From: JAUIIK01 sp041390865
Lineage (GTDB): Bacteria; Chloroflexota; Chloroflexia; Thermomicrobiales; CFX8
Assembly: GCA_041390865.1 (NCBI GenBank)
Contig: JAWKPC010000004.1
Coordinates: 62,001 to 126,000 of the forward strand
Reading direction: 5' to 3'
DNA: 64,000 bases
The notes below the pieces were generated by a model, which worked only from the letters and a program-made list of their open reading frames with translations, did no database searches and had not been told where the DNA came from. A program made the translations under genes and the position numbers. Every line of letters begins with the position of its first letter. The stretch's first letter is position 1. Shown here in pieces: positions 1 to 9,013 of this stretch.

Positions 1-1
1 T

Positions 2-817
2 GCCGAGGGCATCCTCTCGATCGTCAACGTCAATATGGGACGCGCCATCCGGGTTATCTCGATCGAACGGGGCTACGACCCGCGCGATTTCACCCTGATC
101 GCCTTCGGCGGCGCGGGACCGCTCCACGCAACCAGACTGGCACGAGAACTCGAGATCCCCCGCGTGCTCGTCCCGACCGTCCCGGGAGCCCTCTGCGCGC
201 TGGGGCTGCTCCTTTCGGATCTTCGGGCCGATTTTTCCCGGACGCTCACCCGGCCAGCCCTGCCGGAGGCGCTGGACGACATCCAGCAGGGATTCCGGGA
301 GATCGAAGCCGAGGCGTCGGCCTGGCTCGACCGGGAAGGCGTCGAAGAAGCGGACCGGCGATTGCGACGGATCGCCGACATGCGCTACATCGGCCAGAAC
401 TACGAGCTGGCGATCGACGTGCCCGACGGCGACCTTACCCCGTCGACGCTGGAGCGAATTCTCGACGCTTTCCATGCCGAGCATGACCGTTCCTACGGTT
501 TCAGCGCTCCCGGCGAGCCCGCCCAGATCGTCACCGTCCGCGTCGAAGCCCGGGGCCTGATCCCGACGCCGGAGTTTCCCGAGATCGAACGCGGCTCGGG
601 CGTTCCGGAACCGGCCACCAGCCGAGCTATCCATCTCGCACCGGCAGGAGGGCGCATCAAGGTACCGGTCTATCAGCGAGAATCGCTGCTAGCCGGCCAG
701 CGCTTCGACGGCCCGGCTGTGATCGAGCAGATGGACTCGACGACGTTCGTGCTCGATGGCCAGTCGGTGACCGTTGACCGTTACGGTAATCTGATGATCC
801 AGGAAGAACGGAGCTAG
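2..817 (+). CDS. Hydantoinase/oxoprolinase family protein, subunit A, C-terminal part (5' end outside window)
   Basis: The reading frame is open from base 2 and begins inside the gene with AEGILSIVNVNMG, followed by the ERGYDPRDF and AFGGAGPLHA motifs of the HyuA/5-oxoprolinase family. These ATP-dependent enzymes open lactam or hydantoin rings, and acetone carboxylase subunits are relatives. About 271 C-terminal residues are present of roughly 680 expected. The stop is three bases before the start of the B partner, so the two are co-transcribed and probably form one hetero-oligomer in the cytoplasm. The substrate cannot be read from sequence. Confidence 0.9.
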   Translation, partial: AEGILSIVNVNMGRAIRVISIERGYDPRDFTLIAFGGAGPLHATRLARELEIPRVLVPTVPGALCALGLLLSDLRADFSRTLTRPALPEALDDIQQGFREIEAEASAWLDREGVEEADRRLRRIADMRYIGQNYELAIDVPDGDLTPSTLERILDAFHAEHDRSYGFSAPGEPAQIVTVRVEARGLIPTPEFPEIERGSGVPEPATSRAIHLAPAGGRIKVPVYQRESLLAGQRFDGPAVIEQMDSTTFVLDGQSVTVDRYGNLMIQEERS

Positions 818-820
818 CAT

Positions 821-2485
821 ATGGCAGTGACCGAAACCGAACGCGCGCTCGATCCGATCACGGTCGAGGTCATCGGCTCGGCCTTCAGCTCTCTGGTAGA
901 GGAGATGGGCACTAGCCTGATCCGCGCCTCCTACTCGACCAACATCAAGGAGCGCCGCGATTGCTCGACGATCGTCTTCGACGCCCGGGGCCGGACGCTG
1001 GCCCAGGCCGAACACATCCCTATCCACCTCGGGTCGCTGATGGGACTGGTCGAAGAGATCCTGCGGCGCTACGACCTGGACGAGATCGACCCGGGCGACA
1101 TGTTCATCGGCAACGACGCTTACACCGGCGGCGGCACCCACCTGCCGGACATCGTCGTTCTCTCGCCCGTCTTCTTCGACGGAGAGATCGTAGGCTTCGT
1201 CAGCAACCTCTCCCACCACGCCGACTTCGTTGATCGCGGCCACGCTCACATCTACCAGGAGGGTCTGCGGATTCCGCCGGTCAAGATCTTCGACCGCGGC
1301 GAGCTGCGGGAAGACATTCTCGAGTTCATCCTGCTCAACTGCCAGGTGCCGAGGGAACGGCTCGGCGACCTCCGGGCTCAGTTCGCGGCCAACCGGCTCG
1401 GCGTCCGCAGGATGCAGCGGCTGTGCGAGCGCTACGGGGCCGGGACGGTGAAGCTCGCCGGGGACGCATTGCTCGACTACGCCGAGCGACAAACGCGGGC
1501 CGGCATCGCAAAGATCCCCGACGGCACCTATCGCTTCACCGATACGTTCGACTGCGAGGGGCTGGGCAAGCAAGAGTTGGAGTTTCAGGTCGCGATCACC
1601 GTAGACGGCGACGAGATCCATCTCGACTTCACCGGCAACCCTCCCCAGGTCCGCGCCGGACTGAACATGGTCTGGACGGCGCTGCTGGCGACCTGCTACT
1701 ACGCCGTCAAGATCGTCGTCGATCCGGCGATCCTGCCGAACGCCGGGATGTACCGGCCGATCCATGTCACCGCCGAGCAGGACAGCATCCTCAACTGCTC
1801 CGAACCTGCCGCCATTAACGGTCGCACCCAGACCTGCCAGCGAGTCGTCGATCTGATTCTCGGCGCGCTGGCCCAGGCCGTTCCCGGCCGGGTCATCGCC
1901 GCCTGCACCGGCTCGAACTCATCGATCACCTTTTCCGGCGTCGACCCTCGAACCGGCGAGTACTACTCCTACCTCGAGACGATCGGCGGCGGATTCGGCG
2001 CCCGGGCGACCAAGGATGGTATGGATGGCGTCCAGACCCACGTCACCAACACGAGCAACCTGCCGGTCGAGAGCCTCGAACAGGAATATCCGATCATAGT
2101 CGAGCGCTACGAGCTCGCGTCCGGGACCGGTGGGTCAGGCCGCCATCGCGGCGGAATGGCTATCCGGCGCTCGGTCCGGGTCCAGGGCCATCAGGCGGCC
2201 TTCGGCGGTTCGACCAGCCGGCGACTCAGCTCGCCCTGGGGACTCGAAGGCGGGTTGCCGGGTGCACGCGCCCTGATCTCGCTCGACCGCCCCGACGGCA
2301 CGCACTACGAGGACACGGACATACCGACCCTGCTCGACGACGGCGACGTCATCACAATCCAGACGGCAGGCTCCGGCGGCTACGGCCCACCCTCCGAGCG
2401 CCCGGAAGAGCAGGTCCGCCTTGATGTCGAGGACCAGATCACGACAGATGGGCAAGCCCGCGAGGATTACGACCTGCGGGATTGA
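821..2485 (+). CDS. Hydantoinase B/oxoprolinase family protein
   Basis: This 554-residue protein has the full length of a HyuB subunit. Family landmarks include a SSLVEEMGTSLIRASYSTNIKERRDCS region near residues 25-50, GNDAYTGG-HLPDI near 100-110, SNLSHHADFVDRG near 130, and a late GSGRHRGGM plus AGSGGYGPP-ER C-terminus. It would complete the ATP-dependent ring-opening amidohydrolase with the upstream A subunit. The ATG at 821 lies just after the A-subunit stop and has a GGAG-type site inside the end of that gene. Hydantoins, 5-oxoproline and other lactams are all possible substrates. Confidence 0.93.
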   Translation: MAVTETERALDPITVEVIGSAFSSLVEEMGTSLIRASYSTNIKERRDCSTIVFDARGRTLAQAEHIPIHLGSLMGLVEEILRRYDLDEIDPGDMFIGNDAYTGGGTHLPDIVVLSPVFFDGEIVGFVSNLSHHADFVDRGHAHIYQEGLRIPPVKIFDRGELREDILEFILLNCQVPRERLGDLRAQFAANRLGVRRMQRLCERYGAGTVKLAGDALLDYAERQTRAGIAKIPDGTYRFTDTFDCEGLGKQELEFQVAITVDGDEIHLDFTGNPPQVRAGLNMVWTALLATCYYAVKIVVDPAILPNAGMYRPIHVTAEQDSILNCSEPAAINGRTQTCQRVVDLILGALAQAVPGRVIAACTGSNSSITFSGVDPRTGEYYSYLETIGGGFGARATKDGMDGVQTHVTNTSNLPVESLEQEYPIIVERYELASGTGGSGRHRGGMAIRRSVRVQGHQAAFGGSTSRRLSSPWGLEGGLPGARALISLDRPDGTHYEDTDIPTLLDDGDVITIQTAGSGGYGPPSERPEEQVRLDVEDQITTDGQAREDYDLRD

Positions 2486-2604
2486 GCGCTGCCGGCTCCT
2501 CGACTGCGGAACCTATCCGGGCACCACTCCCGTTGCCCAACGTCCACCTGCTGTTTCGAAATCCCTGATCGTTCGGGCGGGACTTCCCCTCACCGTATTC
2601 GTAA

Positions 2605-2625
2605 GGGTGGGGCTAGCCTCCACCC
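2605..2625. repeat. Dispersed intergenic palindrome, copy 1
   Basis: The stretch reads GGGTGGGGCTAGCCTCCACC C, a nearly perfect inverted repeat centred on GCTAGC. Related copies occur at 2647, 4528, 58152 and 60282, all outside genes. Confidence 0.7.
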
Positions 2626-2646
2626 GCGTACGTTCGCGTCGAATCA

Positions 2647-2667
2647 GGGTGGGGACCAGCCCCACCC
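2647..2667. repeat. Dispersed intergenic palindrome, copy 2
   Basis: The arms GGGTGGGG and CCCCACCC flank a short ACCAG centre. It lies 21 bases after copy 1 in the same orientation, so the two form a closely spaced pair. Confidence 0.7.
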
Positions 2668-2987
2668 CTACGGTGCTGAGAGTATTTTTTCTCCCGGTAG
2701 CTTCAGGATTGATGACCTAGCTGGAGCGTTGTGCGTGTCCGGTCAACGGGAGCACAAACTCGCCTGGCGTACGGGAACGATGACCTGCATCGCCCGGTGA
2801 TGTGCACTCCCCGCCCTACGTACGTAGATCAACGGATATCTGTGGTCCGTACCCCGATTACGTACTTCTCACAATGGCAAGAGTTCCGTATCTCCCTACC
2901 ATAAGAACAGACGCACAAATTGATTGGCTCGGTGGCCCGGCTCAAAGCCCGGCGCCTCCTTGCCATCGTTCCGGAAAGGATCTGGAC

Positions 2988-3224
2988 ATGACTGCTCAGG
3001 CCACCAGACCGACGACACTCCAGGAACAGGCCCGGGAGTTGAAGACCGCCTATCCAGAACTCTACGCCCACCTCAACCGGCGTGAGGCGAATCTCCGGCG
3101 TGCCCTTGGACGCATTCCAAGCCCGGCAGACATCGAGCTCAGCGCAGCCTGGAACCACCAGCGCTATGTCGACAAGACGATGCGCGATCTTGGCGCCGGC
3201 CTCGACGAACTGGCCGCCGGATAA
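2988..3224 (+). CDS. Small hypothetical protein (78 aa)
   Basis: I do not recognise this family. The ATG at 2988 is preceded by GGAAAGGA at a good distance, which favours it over upstream in-frame starts whose translation is unlike a protein. The product is soluble and charged, with no signal peptide or membrane segment, and looks mostly helical (EQARELKTAYPEL, HLNRREANLRRALGRIP). It sits 34 bases before the aminotransferase gene and is probably co-transcribed with it, so it could be a small partner or regulator of that pathway. Confidence 0.6.
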   Translation: MTAQATRPTTLQEQARELKTAYPELYAHLNRREANLRRALGRIPSPADIELSAAWNHQRYVDKTMRDLGAGLDELAAG

Positions 3225-3258
3225 TCCACCGCCCTGAAATCACCGAGGAGACCCGAAC

Positions 3259-4488
3259 ATGGCGATTGAATTGCCTTCCACCCGCATGAACACGCTGGCA
3301 GCGGCGTGGAGCGCTTTCCTTCCACTGACCGAGACCGATTGGCGAGAGGCGCGCAAAGCACCTGATGCATGCGACTTTATGACCGGCGACCCACAGGAAG
3401 GTCCGCTGGCCGGCTACGTCGAGACTCTCCAGCAGAACCTGATTCCCGAGCGACACGACTGGTTTGGCTATCACCAGGGTAATCCCGAGGCCGCTGAGGC
3501 TGCGGCCAAGTCTTTGCGCGAGTGGTGCGGAGTGCCGTTTGAGCCACAGGATATCGCCCTCACCAACGGAGGCTTCGGGGCACTGGCCGCCAGCATCCGG
3601 GCCGCGACCGACCCCGGCGACGAGATCATCTTCAATCTGCCGCCCTGGTTCGCGTATGAAGCGATGGTCCGCGACGCCGGCGCAGTTCCGGTGACAGTGC
3701 ATATCGATCGAGAGACATTCGACCTCGATCTCGCAGCAATCGCCGACGCCATCACGCCCCGGACTCGCGCGGTCATCGTCAATACGCCGCACAACCCCAC
3801 CGGGAAGATCTACCCGCCGGAAACGCTGGAGCGCCTCGCCCTGCTCCTCGATGAGGCATCTACGCGGTATGGCCGGGCCATCTACATCATCAGCGACGAG
3901 CCCTACAACCGGATCGTCTTCGACGGTAAGCGCAGCTACACCCCAGCCGAGTTCTATCCACGGACATTTCTCTGCTACAGCTACGGAAAAGTGCTGCTGG
4001 CTCCGGGGGAACGGATCGGCTACGCAGCCCTTCCCCCGACAATGCCCGAGCGGAAGCAGATGCGCATGGCGCTGACACTTGCGCAGGCATCGAGCGGCTA
4101 CCTGATTCCAAACACGGTCATGATGTACGCCCTGCCGGAACTGGAGCGGATGTCGCTCGATGTCGAGCATCTGCAACAGAAGCGCGATCTCCTGGTCGAC
4201 GAACTGCGTGCCATTGGTTATTCAGTCCACCGGCCCGAAGCCACGTTCTACCTCACGCCAGAGTCGCCGATTGACGACGACTGGTCCTTCGCGCGGATGC
4301 TCGCCGAAGAGCACGTCTACACGATGCCAGGGTCGATGTTCTCGTTGCCCGGATACTTCCGACTCTCACTTACTGCCAACGACCAGATGATCGAGCGTTC
4401 GATCCCGCGTTTCAAGGCGGCGTTCGAACGTGCCCACCAGGAGCAGTCCGCGACGCAGCTTCAAGCGGCTGCCGGAACTGACGACTAG
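3259..4488 (+). CDS. Pyridoxal-phosphate aminotransferase, class I/II (fold type I)
   Basis: The 409-residue protein shows the aspartate-aminotransferase fold landmarks: TNGGFGAL for cofactor phosphate contact, NTPHNPTGK with the conserved Asn, ISDEPYNRIVFDG with the Asp that contacts the pyridine nitrogen, and SYGK in which Lys244 should form the Schiff base. It is cytoplasmic and would transfer an amino group between an amino acid and a 2-oxo acid; the exact substrates are unknown. The ATG at 3259 has an upstream GAGGAG. It is followed by an MFS carrier, suggesting a metabolite-handling operon. Confidence 0.92.
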   Translation: MAIELPSTRMNTLAAAWSAFLPLTETDWREARKAPDACDFMTGDPQEGPLAGYVETLQQNLIPERHDWFGYHQGNPEAAEAAAKSLREWCGVPFEPQDIALTNGGFGALAASIRAATDPGDEIIFNLPPWFAYEAMVRDAGAVPVTVHIDRETFDLDLAAIADAITPRTRAVIVNTPHNPTGKIYPPETLERLALLLDEASTRYGRAIYIISDEPYNRIVFDGKRSYTPAEFYPRTFLCYSYGKVLLAPGERIGYAALPPTMPERKQMRMALTLAQASSGYLIPNTVMMYALPELERMSLDVEHLQQKRDLLVDELRAIGYSVHRPEATFYLTPESPIDDDWSFARMLAEEHVYTMPGSMFSLPGYFRLSLTANDQMIERSIPRFKAAFERAHQEQSATQLQAAAGTDD

Positions 4489-4527
4489 CGACGCCCCGCT
4501 CGCTGTCACGCCGACGCGCAAACAGCA

Positions 4528-4545
4528 GGGATGGGGCTAGCCACC
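4528..4545. repeat. Dispersed intergenic palindrome, copy 3 (imperfect)
   Basis: GGGATGGGGCTAGCCACC sits between the aminotransferase and the MFS gene. It keeps the GGGGCTAGCC centre of the family but its right arm is shortened. Confidence 0.55.
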
Positions 4546-4567
4546 TTCTTGAACGGAGACGGCAACG

Positions 4568-5797
4568 ATGCCGAACACATCATCAGGGCATCAGGAAATC
4601 CAGATTCGACCGCAGATCATCACATTGACGCTGTCTGCTGCGGCCATGCTGGGCATGCTCAACGGATTCGCGCTCGGTCCGTTCATGCCGGACATCTCGG
4701 ACGACGTCGGAGTCTCGATCCCGCTGCTCGGCCAGGTTGCGACGGCGACGTTTGTCGGGGCAATGGCCATCTGCCTGTTCGCCGGCCCGCTGGCCGATCT
4801 CTACGGCAAGCGCCGGATCATCACCGTCGGGCTGTTGACACTGGCGGTCAGCGCGGCAGGAACCGCACTGGCACCCGACTTCGGCTGGCTGCTCGCGGCG
4901 CGGATGGTCTCGGCCGTTAGTGCCGGCACGCTGGCTGGAACCACGCTGGCTATGGCCGGCACGATGTTCGACGGCGACGACCGGCGCCGGGCGCTGGCGT
5001 GGATCGCATCCGGCGTCGCTGTCGGCGGGGTGATCGGTATCCCGGTGCTGACGCTGATCGCGGCGCTGTCTTCCTGGAGGATGAGCTTCGGCGTCGTTGC
5101 CGTGGCGGGACTTCTCGGCGTCTTCGCCATGCGCCGCATGATCCCCGACGACGCGATACCCGGCAGCCGGCTGCAACTCCGCAACATCCTCTCTTCCTAC
5201 CGGCCCCTCATCGGCGACCGGCCGATGCTGTCGCTATACGGATCGACCACGCTCAGGGCAATCGGCTGGGTCGGCACATTGACCTATATCGGCGCCTACT
5301 TCGCCGACGAGCTCGGCCTGTCAACGGCACAGATCGGCTGGGCGTACATGGTCGGCGGCGGCGGGTATTTCGTAGGCACCAAGATCGCCGGTTCCCGGTT
5401 CCAGAACATCAACCTGCGAACCCTGTACGGGATATCGACGCTCCTGATGGGCATCTTCCTCGGCCTATCGATTTCGCTACCGGCCGGCGCAATCCCGAGC
5501 ATCTGTCTGGTCGCGATAGCCGGCATCACCGGCGGCGTTGGCTGGGTCGGGCTCGTGACGCTGATCTCAACGAGCTCTCCGGCCGGACAAGGCACGACGA
5601 TGTCGCTCAATGCCGCAATGTTCCAGATCGGATCAGCCCTCGGCGGGCTGTTCGGCGGGCTGCTGCTGGCCGTCGGCGGCTACGCCACCCTCGGCCTCGG
5701 CCTGATGGCCTTCGCCTTCCTCGCTGCCTCACTGGTCTGGCGGCCTTCCCCGATGGCGATTCCTGCGCGGCCGAAGACGGCAACGGCCGTCGATTGA
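4568..5797 (+). CDS. MFS transporter
   Basis: This 409-residue protein has about twelve hydrophobic segments and the MFS loop signature GPLADLYGKRRI after the second segment. The N-terminal part carries LNGFALGPFMPDISDD, nearly the same as LNSAQLGPFIPDIADD in the carrier at 14858-16069, so the two are paralogs. It would move a small organic molecule across the inner membrane, driven by an ion gradient. A site containing GGAGACGG precedes the ATG. Its position between an aminotransferase and the alpha/beta-barrel genes suggests import or export of the pathway substrate or product. Confidence 0.92.
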   Translation: MPNTSSGHQEIQIRPQIITLTLSAAAMLGMLNGFALGPFMPDISDDVGVSIPLLGQVATATFVGAMAICLFAGPLADLYGKRRIITVGLLTLAVSAAGTALAPDFGWLLAARMVSAVSAGTLAGTTLAMAGTMFDGDDRRRALAWIASGVAVGGVIGIPVLTLIAALSSWRMSFGVVAVAGLLGVFAMRRMIPDDAIPGSRLQLRNILSSYRPLIGDRPMLSLYGSTTLRAIGWVGTLTYIGAYFADELGLSTAQIGWAYMVGGGGYFVGTKIAGSRFQNINLRTLYGISTLLMGIFLGLSISLPAGAIPSICLVAIAGITGGVGWVGLVTLISTSSPAGQGTTMSLNAAMFQIGSALGGLFGGLLLAVGGYATLGLGLMAFAFLAASLVWRPSPMAIPARPKTATAVD

Positions 5798-5884
5798 TGT
5801 CAGCCCGCTCTGCTGCGAGGAAAGGAGGTGTCAAGCGTAAACAAGGTCCGGAACACGTCCCATTAGATAGGAGAAGCATTTCTC

Positions 5885-6532
5885 GTGAAAGTCACGATCA
5901 TTCCCCAGTACCGCCTCAAACCGGGAGGGCTTGAGGCAGCCCGCAAGCTGTTCGCCGAAGGCAAGGACCTCATCCTCAAACACGGCGCGAGCAATGTCCG
6001 CATCAGGCGATGGGTAATTGGCGGCGACATCGCAGGTATCTACCAGGCATCGATCGATTTCGACTCGATGGAAGCTTTCGGAGACTACTGGTCATCAACG
6101 GCTGGAGATCCCGACTTCGGGGATTTCCTGAGCCGGCTCCGAGCCTCTGACTCTCCGCTGGAGCCGATCGGCACCCTGCAGGCAAGCCACATCGCCCATT
6201 ACGGCGCGGAGGAGACCGGAGATGTCGCCCTTGTCCGTCTGTGGAAGGTCGAACCCGGGCGGCTCGAAGAGTTCCTGGGGCTGGTGCAGGAGGTCATCGC
6301 AGCAAGCAACGAACCTGGGATGAGCGTGCTCGTCCAGCGCATCACCGTCGGCGGCAATCTCTCGGGTCAGATCGTCACCATCGGGTTCGTCGAGAGCATG
6401 TCCAAGCTCGGCGCTTACATGGATCGCCTCGAAAACGACGCCGAGCTGCAGCGTCTCCAGGCGCAGGTGTTCGGCCCCGGCGGCCCCGCCCAGCTTGAGG
6501 CAATGGCTATCAGCACCGGGCTCAACGTGTAG
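5885..6532 (+). CDS. Two-domain dimeric alpha/beta-barrel protein (ABM/NIPSNAP-like), paralog 1
   Basis: The 215-residue protein consists of two similar halves. Each starts with a beta strand and a short (K/E)PGG/R-LE motif (RLKPGGLEAARKLF near residue 10, KVEPGRLEEFLGLV near 122), the usual start of a ferredoxin-like dimeric alpha/beta barrel. The halves are joined by a SDSPLEP turn. The start is GTG at 5885 with TAGGAG nearby. Fold relatives include antibiotic-biosynthesis monooxygenases, NIPSNAP and EthD-type proteins, but no catalytic residue can be assigned. It is the first of an array of paralogs. Confidence 0.75.
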   Translation: MKVTIIPQYRLKPGGLEAARKLFAEGKDLILKHGASNVRIRRWVIGGDIAGIYQASIDFDSMEAFGDYWSSTAGDPDFGDFLSRLRASDSPLEPIGTLQASHIAHYGAEETGDVALVRLWKVEPGRLEEFLGLVQEVIAASNEPGMSVLVQRITVGGNLSGQIVTIGFVESMSKLGAYMDRLENDAELQRLQAQVFGPGGPAQLEAMAISTGLNV

Positions 6533-6602
6533 GCAACCGAAAAGAGGGAAGTGGGAAACGGGAATCGGAAGCCCCGCATCCCGAACTGAAGGGAATGGCA
6601 CC

Positions 6603-6920
6603 GTGCTGTACATCGTTCGCGGCCGGATGAAGGAGTCGACAACCGGGGCGGATATCGGGCCGATCAACAAGACACTTGATACCGAACTGATTCCCGCGCT
6701 TGAACGTGTCCAGGGAGTCAATTCCGCCGAAGCCTACAACAGCATCACCGGCGAGATCGTCGTCATCATCGATATCGAAAACGCCGGCACCGTCGACAGG
6801 ATTCTGGGCGACGCGTCCGTCGGGTCGTCGGTCGGCAAGTGGCTCGAGCTGGCGACGCGGACCGGAGGAGAGATCCTCTACGACCGCCCGGCCTGGCAAG
6901 GCCTCTACGGCAACAACTAG
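6603..6920 (+). CDS. Single-domain alpha/beta-barrel-like protein (105 aa)
   Basis: The GTG at 6603 follows GAAGGGA and gives MLYIVRGRMK; the longer frame upstream reads through non-protein-like sequence, so I prefer this start. The protein is about half the length of its neighbours, with alternating strands and helices (EIVVIIDIENAGTVDRIL) consistent with a single ferredoxin-like domain. It lies between paralogs 1 and 2 and is probably in their operon. It may be a one-domain member of the same fold; sequence likeness to the neighbours is weak. Confidence 0.6.
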   Translation: MLYIVRGRMKESTTGADIGPINKTLDTELIPALERVQGVNSAEAYNSITGEIVVIIDIENAGTVDRILGDASVGSSVGKWLELATRTGGEILYDRPAWQGLYGNN

Positions 6921-6953
6921 CGATACCTGTCTCCCAAAGGAGGGTAAGAACCA

Positions 6954-7625
6954 ATGACTATCCGACGCGTCGATTTCGCCCAGGTAAAAGCCGGCAGGCT
7001 GCAGGAGTATGTTGAGGTTTTCGACGACATGAAGCAGGCAATGTCCGCCGTCACGACTCCGATGGTGCGGCTGATGCTCATCAATCACGGCGAAAACGGT
7101 CCTGCCAATCTGACGACTGGCCACTGCTACTCCGTCACCGATTTTGAATCGGCAGCCAAGTATGGCGAGTTCATGAACGCTGCACGGGAGGATGAGGGGA
7201 TCCAGAAGGTCTGGAGACACATCCATAGCGCCGACTCGCCGGTCGTACATCGCGGGTCCGGCTTGCTCCATCAAATTGACGCGGGAGGTGCGCCGGCACC
7301 AGGCCAGGACGGATCGGTCTCGTTCGTGCGTGCCTGGAAGATCGCTCCCGGCATGATGGAGGTTGCGAGGGCAGCCGGTGCCGTCATGAACAAGCATGCT
7401 GAAGATAACGGCGGCCACTATCAGGTCATGCGACCGATGGTTGCCCCATCGTCCGGGCCGAATGTGATCGTCTCATTCACCTTCCCCGACTGGGCTGGCC
7501 TCGGAGCCTTGCTCGACGAGATCAACGACAACCCGGAGATCCAGAAGGTCGCCGAATCGTTCCGGAGCGCAACCCCGCCCGGCGTGATCCTCGGCGCTGG
7601 TATCGCCACGAGGATCGCTTCATAG
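6954..7625 (+). CDS. Two-domain dimeric alpha/beta-barrel protein, paralog 2
   Basis: This 223-residue protein follows a strong AAAGGAGGG ribosome site. The first half begins RRVDFAQVKAGRLQEY and the second VRAWKIAPGMMEVAR, joined by an ADSPVVHRG turn that matches the DSPV turn of the neighbours. It has no signal peptide or membrane segment, so it is cytoplasmic. By fold it belongs with ABM/NIPSNAP-like small barrels that bind or oxidise hydrophobic or aromatic molecules. Catalytic residues are not evident, so a binding or scaffold role is as likely as enzymatic activity. Confidence 0.75.
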   Translation: MTIRRVDFAQVKAGRLQEYVEVFDDMKQAMSAVTTPMVRLMLINHGENGPANLTTGHCYSVTDFESAAKYGEFMNAAREDEGIQKVWRHIHSADSPVVHRGSGLLHQIDAGGAPAPGQDGSVSFVRAWKIAPGMMEVARAAGAVMNKHAEDNGGHYQVMRPMVAPSSGPNVIVSFTFPDWAGLGALLDEINDNPEIQKVAESFRSATPPGVILGAGIATRIAS

Positions 7626-7661
7626 CCGTCGCCTGCAATCAGTGAAGGATGGAACTCAACT

Positions 7662-8321
7662 ATGACCGTCAGACGAATCGATTCCGGACAGGTTCAACCC
7701 GGCCGATTTGATGAGTATTTCAAGCTGGTGCGAAATTTCGCCGATGCGATCGAAGGGTATGGAGTCTCTCCGCTCACGCTCGTTCGTGTCAGTTCCGGCG
7801 GTGCGAATACCGGCGGATTCGCAATGTTCGCTGACTGGGATTCGATGGAAGCCTACGGCGACTTCATCGACAGGTCGGTTCAGGACGAAGCGGTCCAGAA
7901 GGCATACGGAGCGTTCTACGCCGGGGACTCGCCGGTGGCCATGGGGCCATCAAATCTTCTGGCACGTCTCGCAACCTTTGGAGCCGAAGAGCCGGTGGGC
8001 CAGCCTGGTGTCGCGGCGATTGTCCGGGTCTGGTCGACTCCGCCTGGCAAACAGTCGGTCGTCGTCGACGCAATCAAGAACGTTGCCGGCCTCTACAGCC
8101 ACACGAACGCCCATTTCGGCATCGGAGAAATCTACGCCGGAGGACCCGACAGCGGAAATGTTATGACCGCCATCGTCTTCCCGAACATGCGGGAACTCGG
8201 CGCCTATGTCGATGACATGCGGCAGAACGATGAGATCGCCGAGATGATCCAGCAGAACGTTGCCAGCGACGCACCAATCCAGGTGTTGAGAGCGAGCATC
8301 GTTCGATCTGTCGCGTACTGA
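7662..8321 (+). CDS. Two-domain dimeric alpha/beta-barrel protein, paralog 3
   Basis: The 219-residue product starts RRIDSGQVQPGRFDEYF, very close to paralog 2, and its second half starts VRVWSTPPGKQ. The linker GDSPVAMGPSN matches the shared interdomain turn. The pattern DWDSMEAYGDFIDRS also parallels FDSMEAFGDYWSS of paralog 1, so this is a true tandem family. Spacing to paralogs 2 and 4 is 36 and 14 bases, indicating one transcript. Function is unknown beyond the fold. Confidence 0.75.
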   Translation: MTVRRIDSGQVQPGRFDEYFKLVRNFADAIEGYGVSPLTLVRVSSGGANTGGFAMFADWDSMEAYGDFIDRSVQDEAVQKAYGAFYAGDSPVAMGPSNLLARLATFGAEEPVGQPGVAAIVRVWSTPPGKQSVVVDAIKNVAGLYSHTNAHFGIGEIYAGGPDSGNVMTAIVFPNMRELGAYVDDMRQNDEIAEMIQQNVASDAPIQVLRASIVRSVAY

Positions 8322-8335
8322 AGAAGGGTGGGGAG

Positions 8336-8977
8336 ATGACCATACTCAGAATCGACGCCTGGCAGGTACGCCCTGGTTCCCAGGCTGAGGTTGTCGAGTT
8401 CGCTACCAGGATGAAAGCCCAGATCGAGCGATGCGGCGGCAAGTCGCCCCGGCTGATGCGGGTGATTGTCGGCGGACCATCGACCGGCCTGACCTACGGG
8501 GAGTTCCAGGCCGCAACCCTCGAAGAGCACGGCCGGATAATCGGCAAGCTCACCGACGACGACGTCATGCAGCAACTCAGCCGCTTCTACCGCAGCGATG
8601 GCCCGGTCATCGCTCATGAGGCGGCTCAGGCCGAGGTCATCGCCGAGCTCGGGAAGCGAACCGCGAGTATCCCCGGCTGCGTCGAGATCATCCAGAACTT
8701 CAAGATCGCGAACGATCGCATTGGCGACTACCTCGAACTCGCCGGCGAGCTTGCGGCGATAACCGATGGGTACGATGCCCGGCTTCGCGTCCTCCACGGT
8801 CTGACCGGCAGCGTCACCGGCCAGATCGGTCAGGTCGTCGAGTTCGCCGACATGGCCGCGTTCGGTCGCTATGCCGCCGATGTGTGGCCTCAGCCCGCGT
8901 TTCAGGATCTGGTCGGCAAGGTGCGGTCCGTTGCCAGGCATCTGGATGGCAGCTTGCATGCGGAAGTCGCCACATGA
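8336..8977 (+). CDS. Two-domain dimeric alpha/beta-barrel protein, paralog 4
   Basis: This 213-residue protein begins LRIDAWQVRPGSQAEV and contains the linker SDGPVIAHE, so it keeps both family marks although it is the most diverged intact copy. The second half starts near EIIQNFKIANDRIGDYLE and lacks the PG turn seen in the others. The ATG follows GAAGGGTGGGGAG. It is directly followed by the luciferase-like oxidoreductase gene. Confidence 0.7.
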   Translation: MTILRIDAWQVRPGSQAEVVEFATRMKAQIERCGGKSPRLMRVIVGGPSTGLTYGEFQAATLEEHGRIIGKLTDDDVMQQLSRFYRSDGPVIAHEAAQAEVIAELGKRTASIPGCVEIIQNFKIANDRIGDYLELAGELAAITDGYDARLRVLHGLTGSVTGQIGQVVEFADMAAFGRYAADVWPQPAFQDLVGKVRSVARHLDGSLHAEVAT

Positions 8978-9013
8978 GTTCGATACACCGCCCGGCAACA
9001 GGAGGGAGTCTAC

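Larger units (their letters stand above)
2486..2987. other. Intergenic region with two palindromic repeats, no clear gene
   Basis: About 500 bases separate the hydantoinase pair from the next plausible gene. Two copies of the GGGTGGGG...CCACCC palindrome occur at 2605-2625 and 2647-2667. Open frames here are short, have no convincing ribosome site and show no recognisable protein pattern. The region probably holds the end of the hydantoinase transcript and the promoter of the next run of genes, but I could not pick a promoter with confidence. Confidence 0.6.

Noticed and set aside
689..1765. Long minus-strand open frame (358 aa) across the hydantoinase genes
   Set aside because: It is a mirror frame caused by high GC at third positions. 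The plus strand encodes clear HyuA/HyuB motifs and the antisense product shows no recognisable domain.
5819..5830. Perfect Shine-Dalgarno-like AAAGGAGGTG after the first MFS gene
   Set aside because: No start codon lies 4-12 bases downstream and only a trivial 12-codon frame is possible. The next gene has its own site at 5868-5875.
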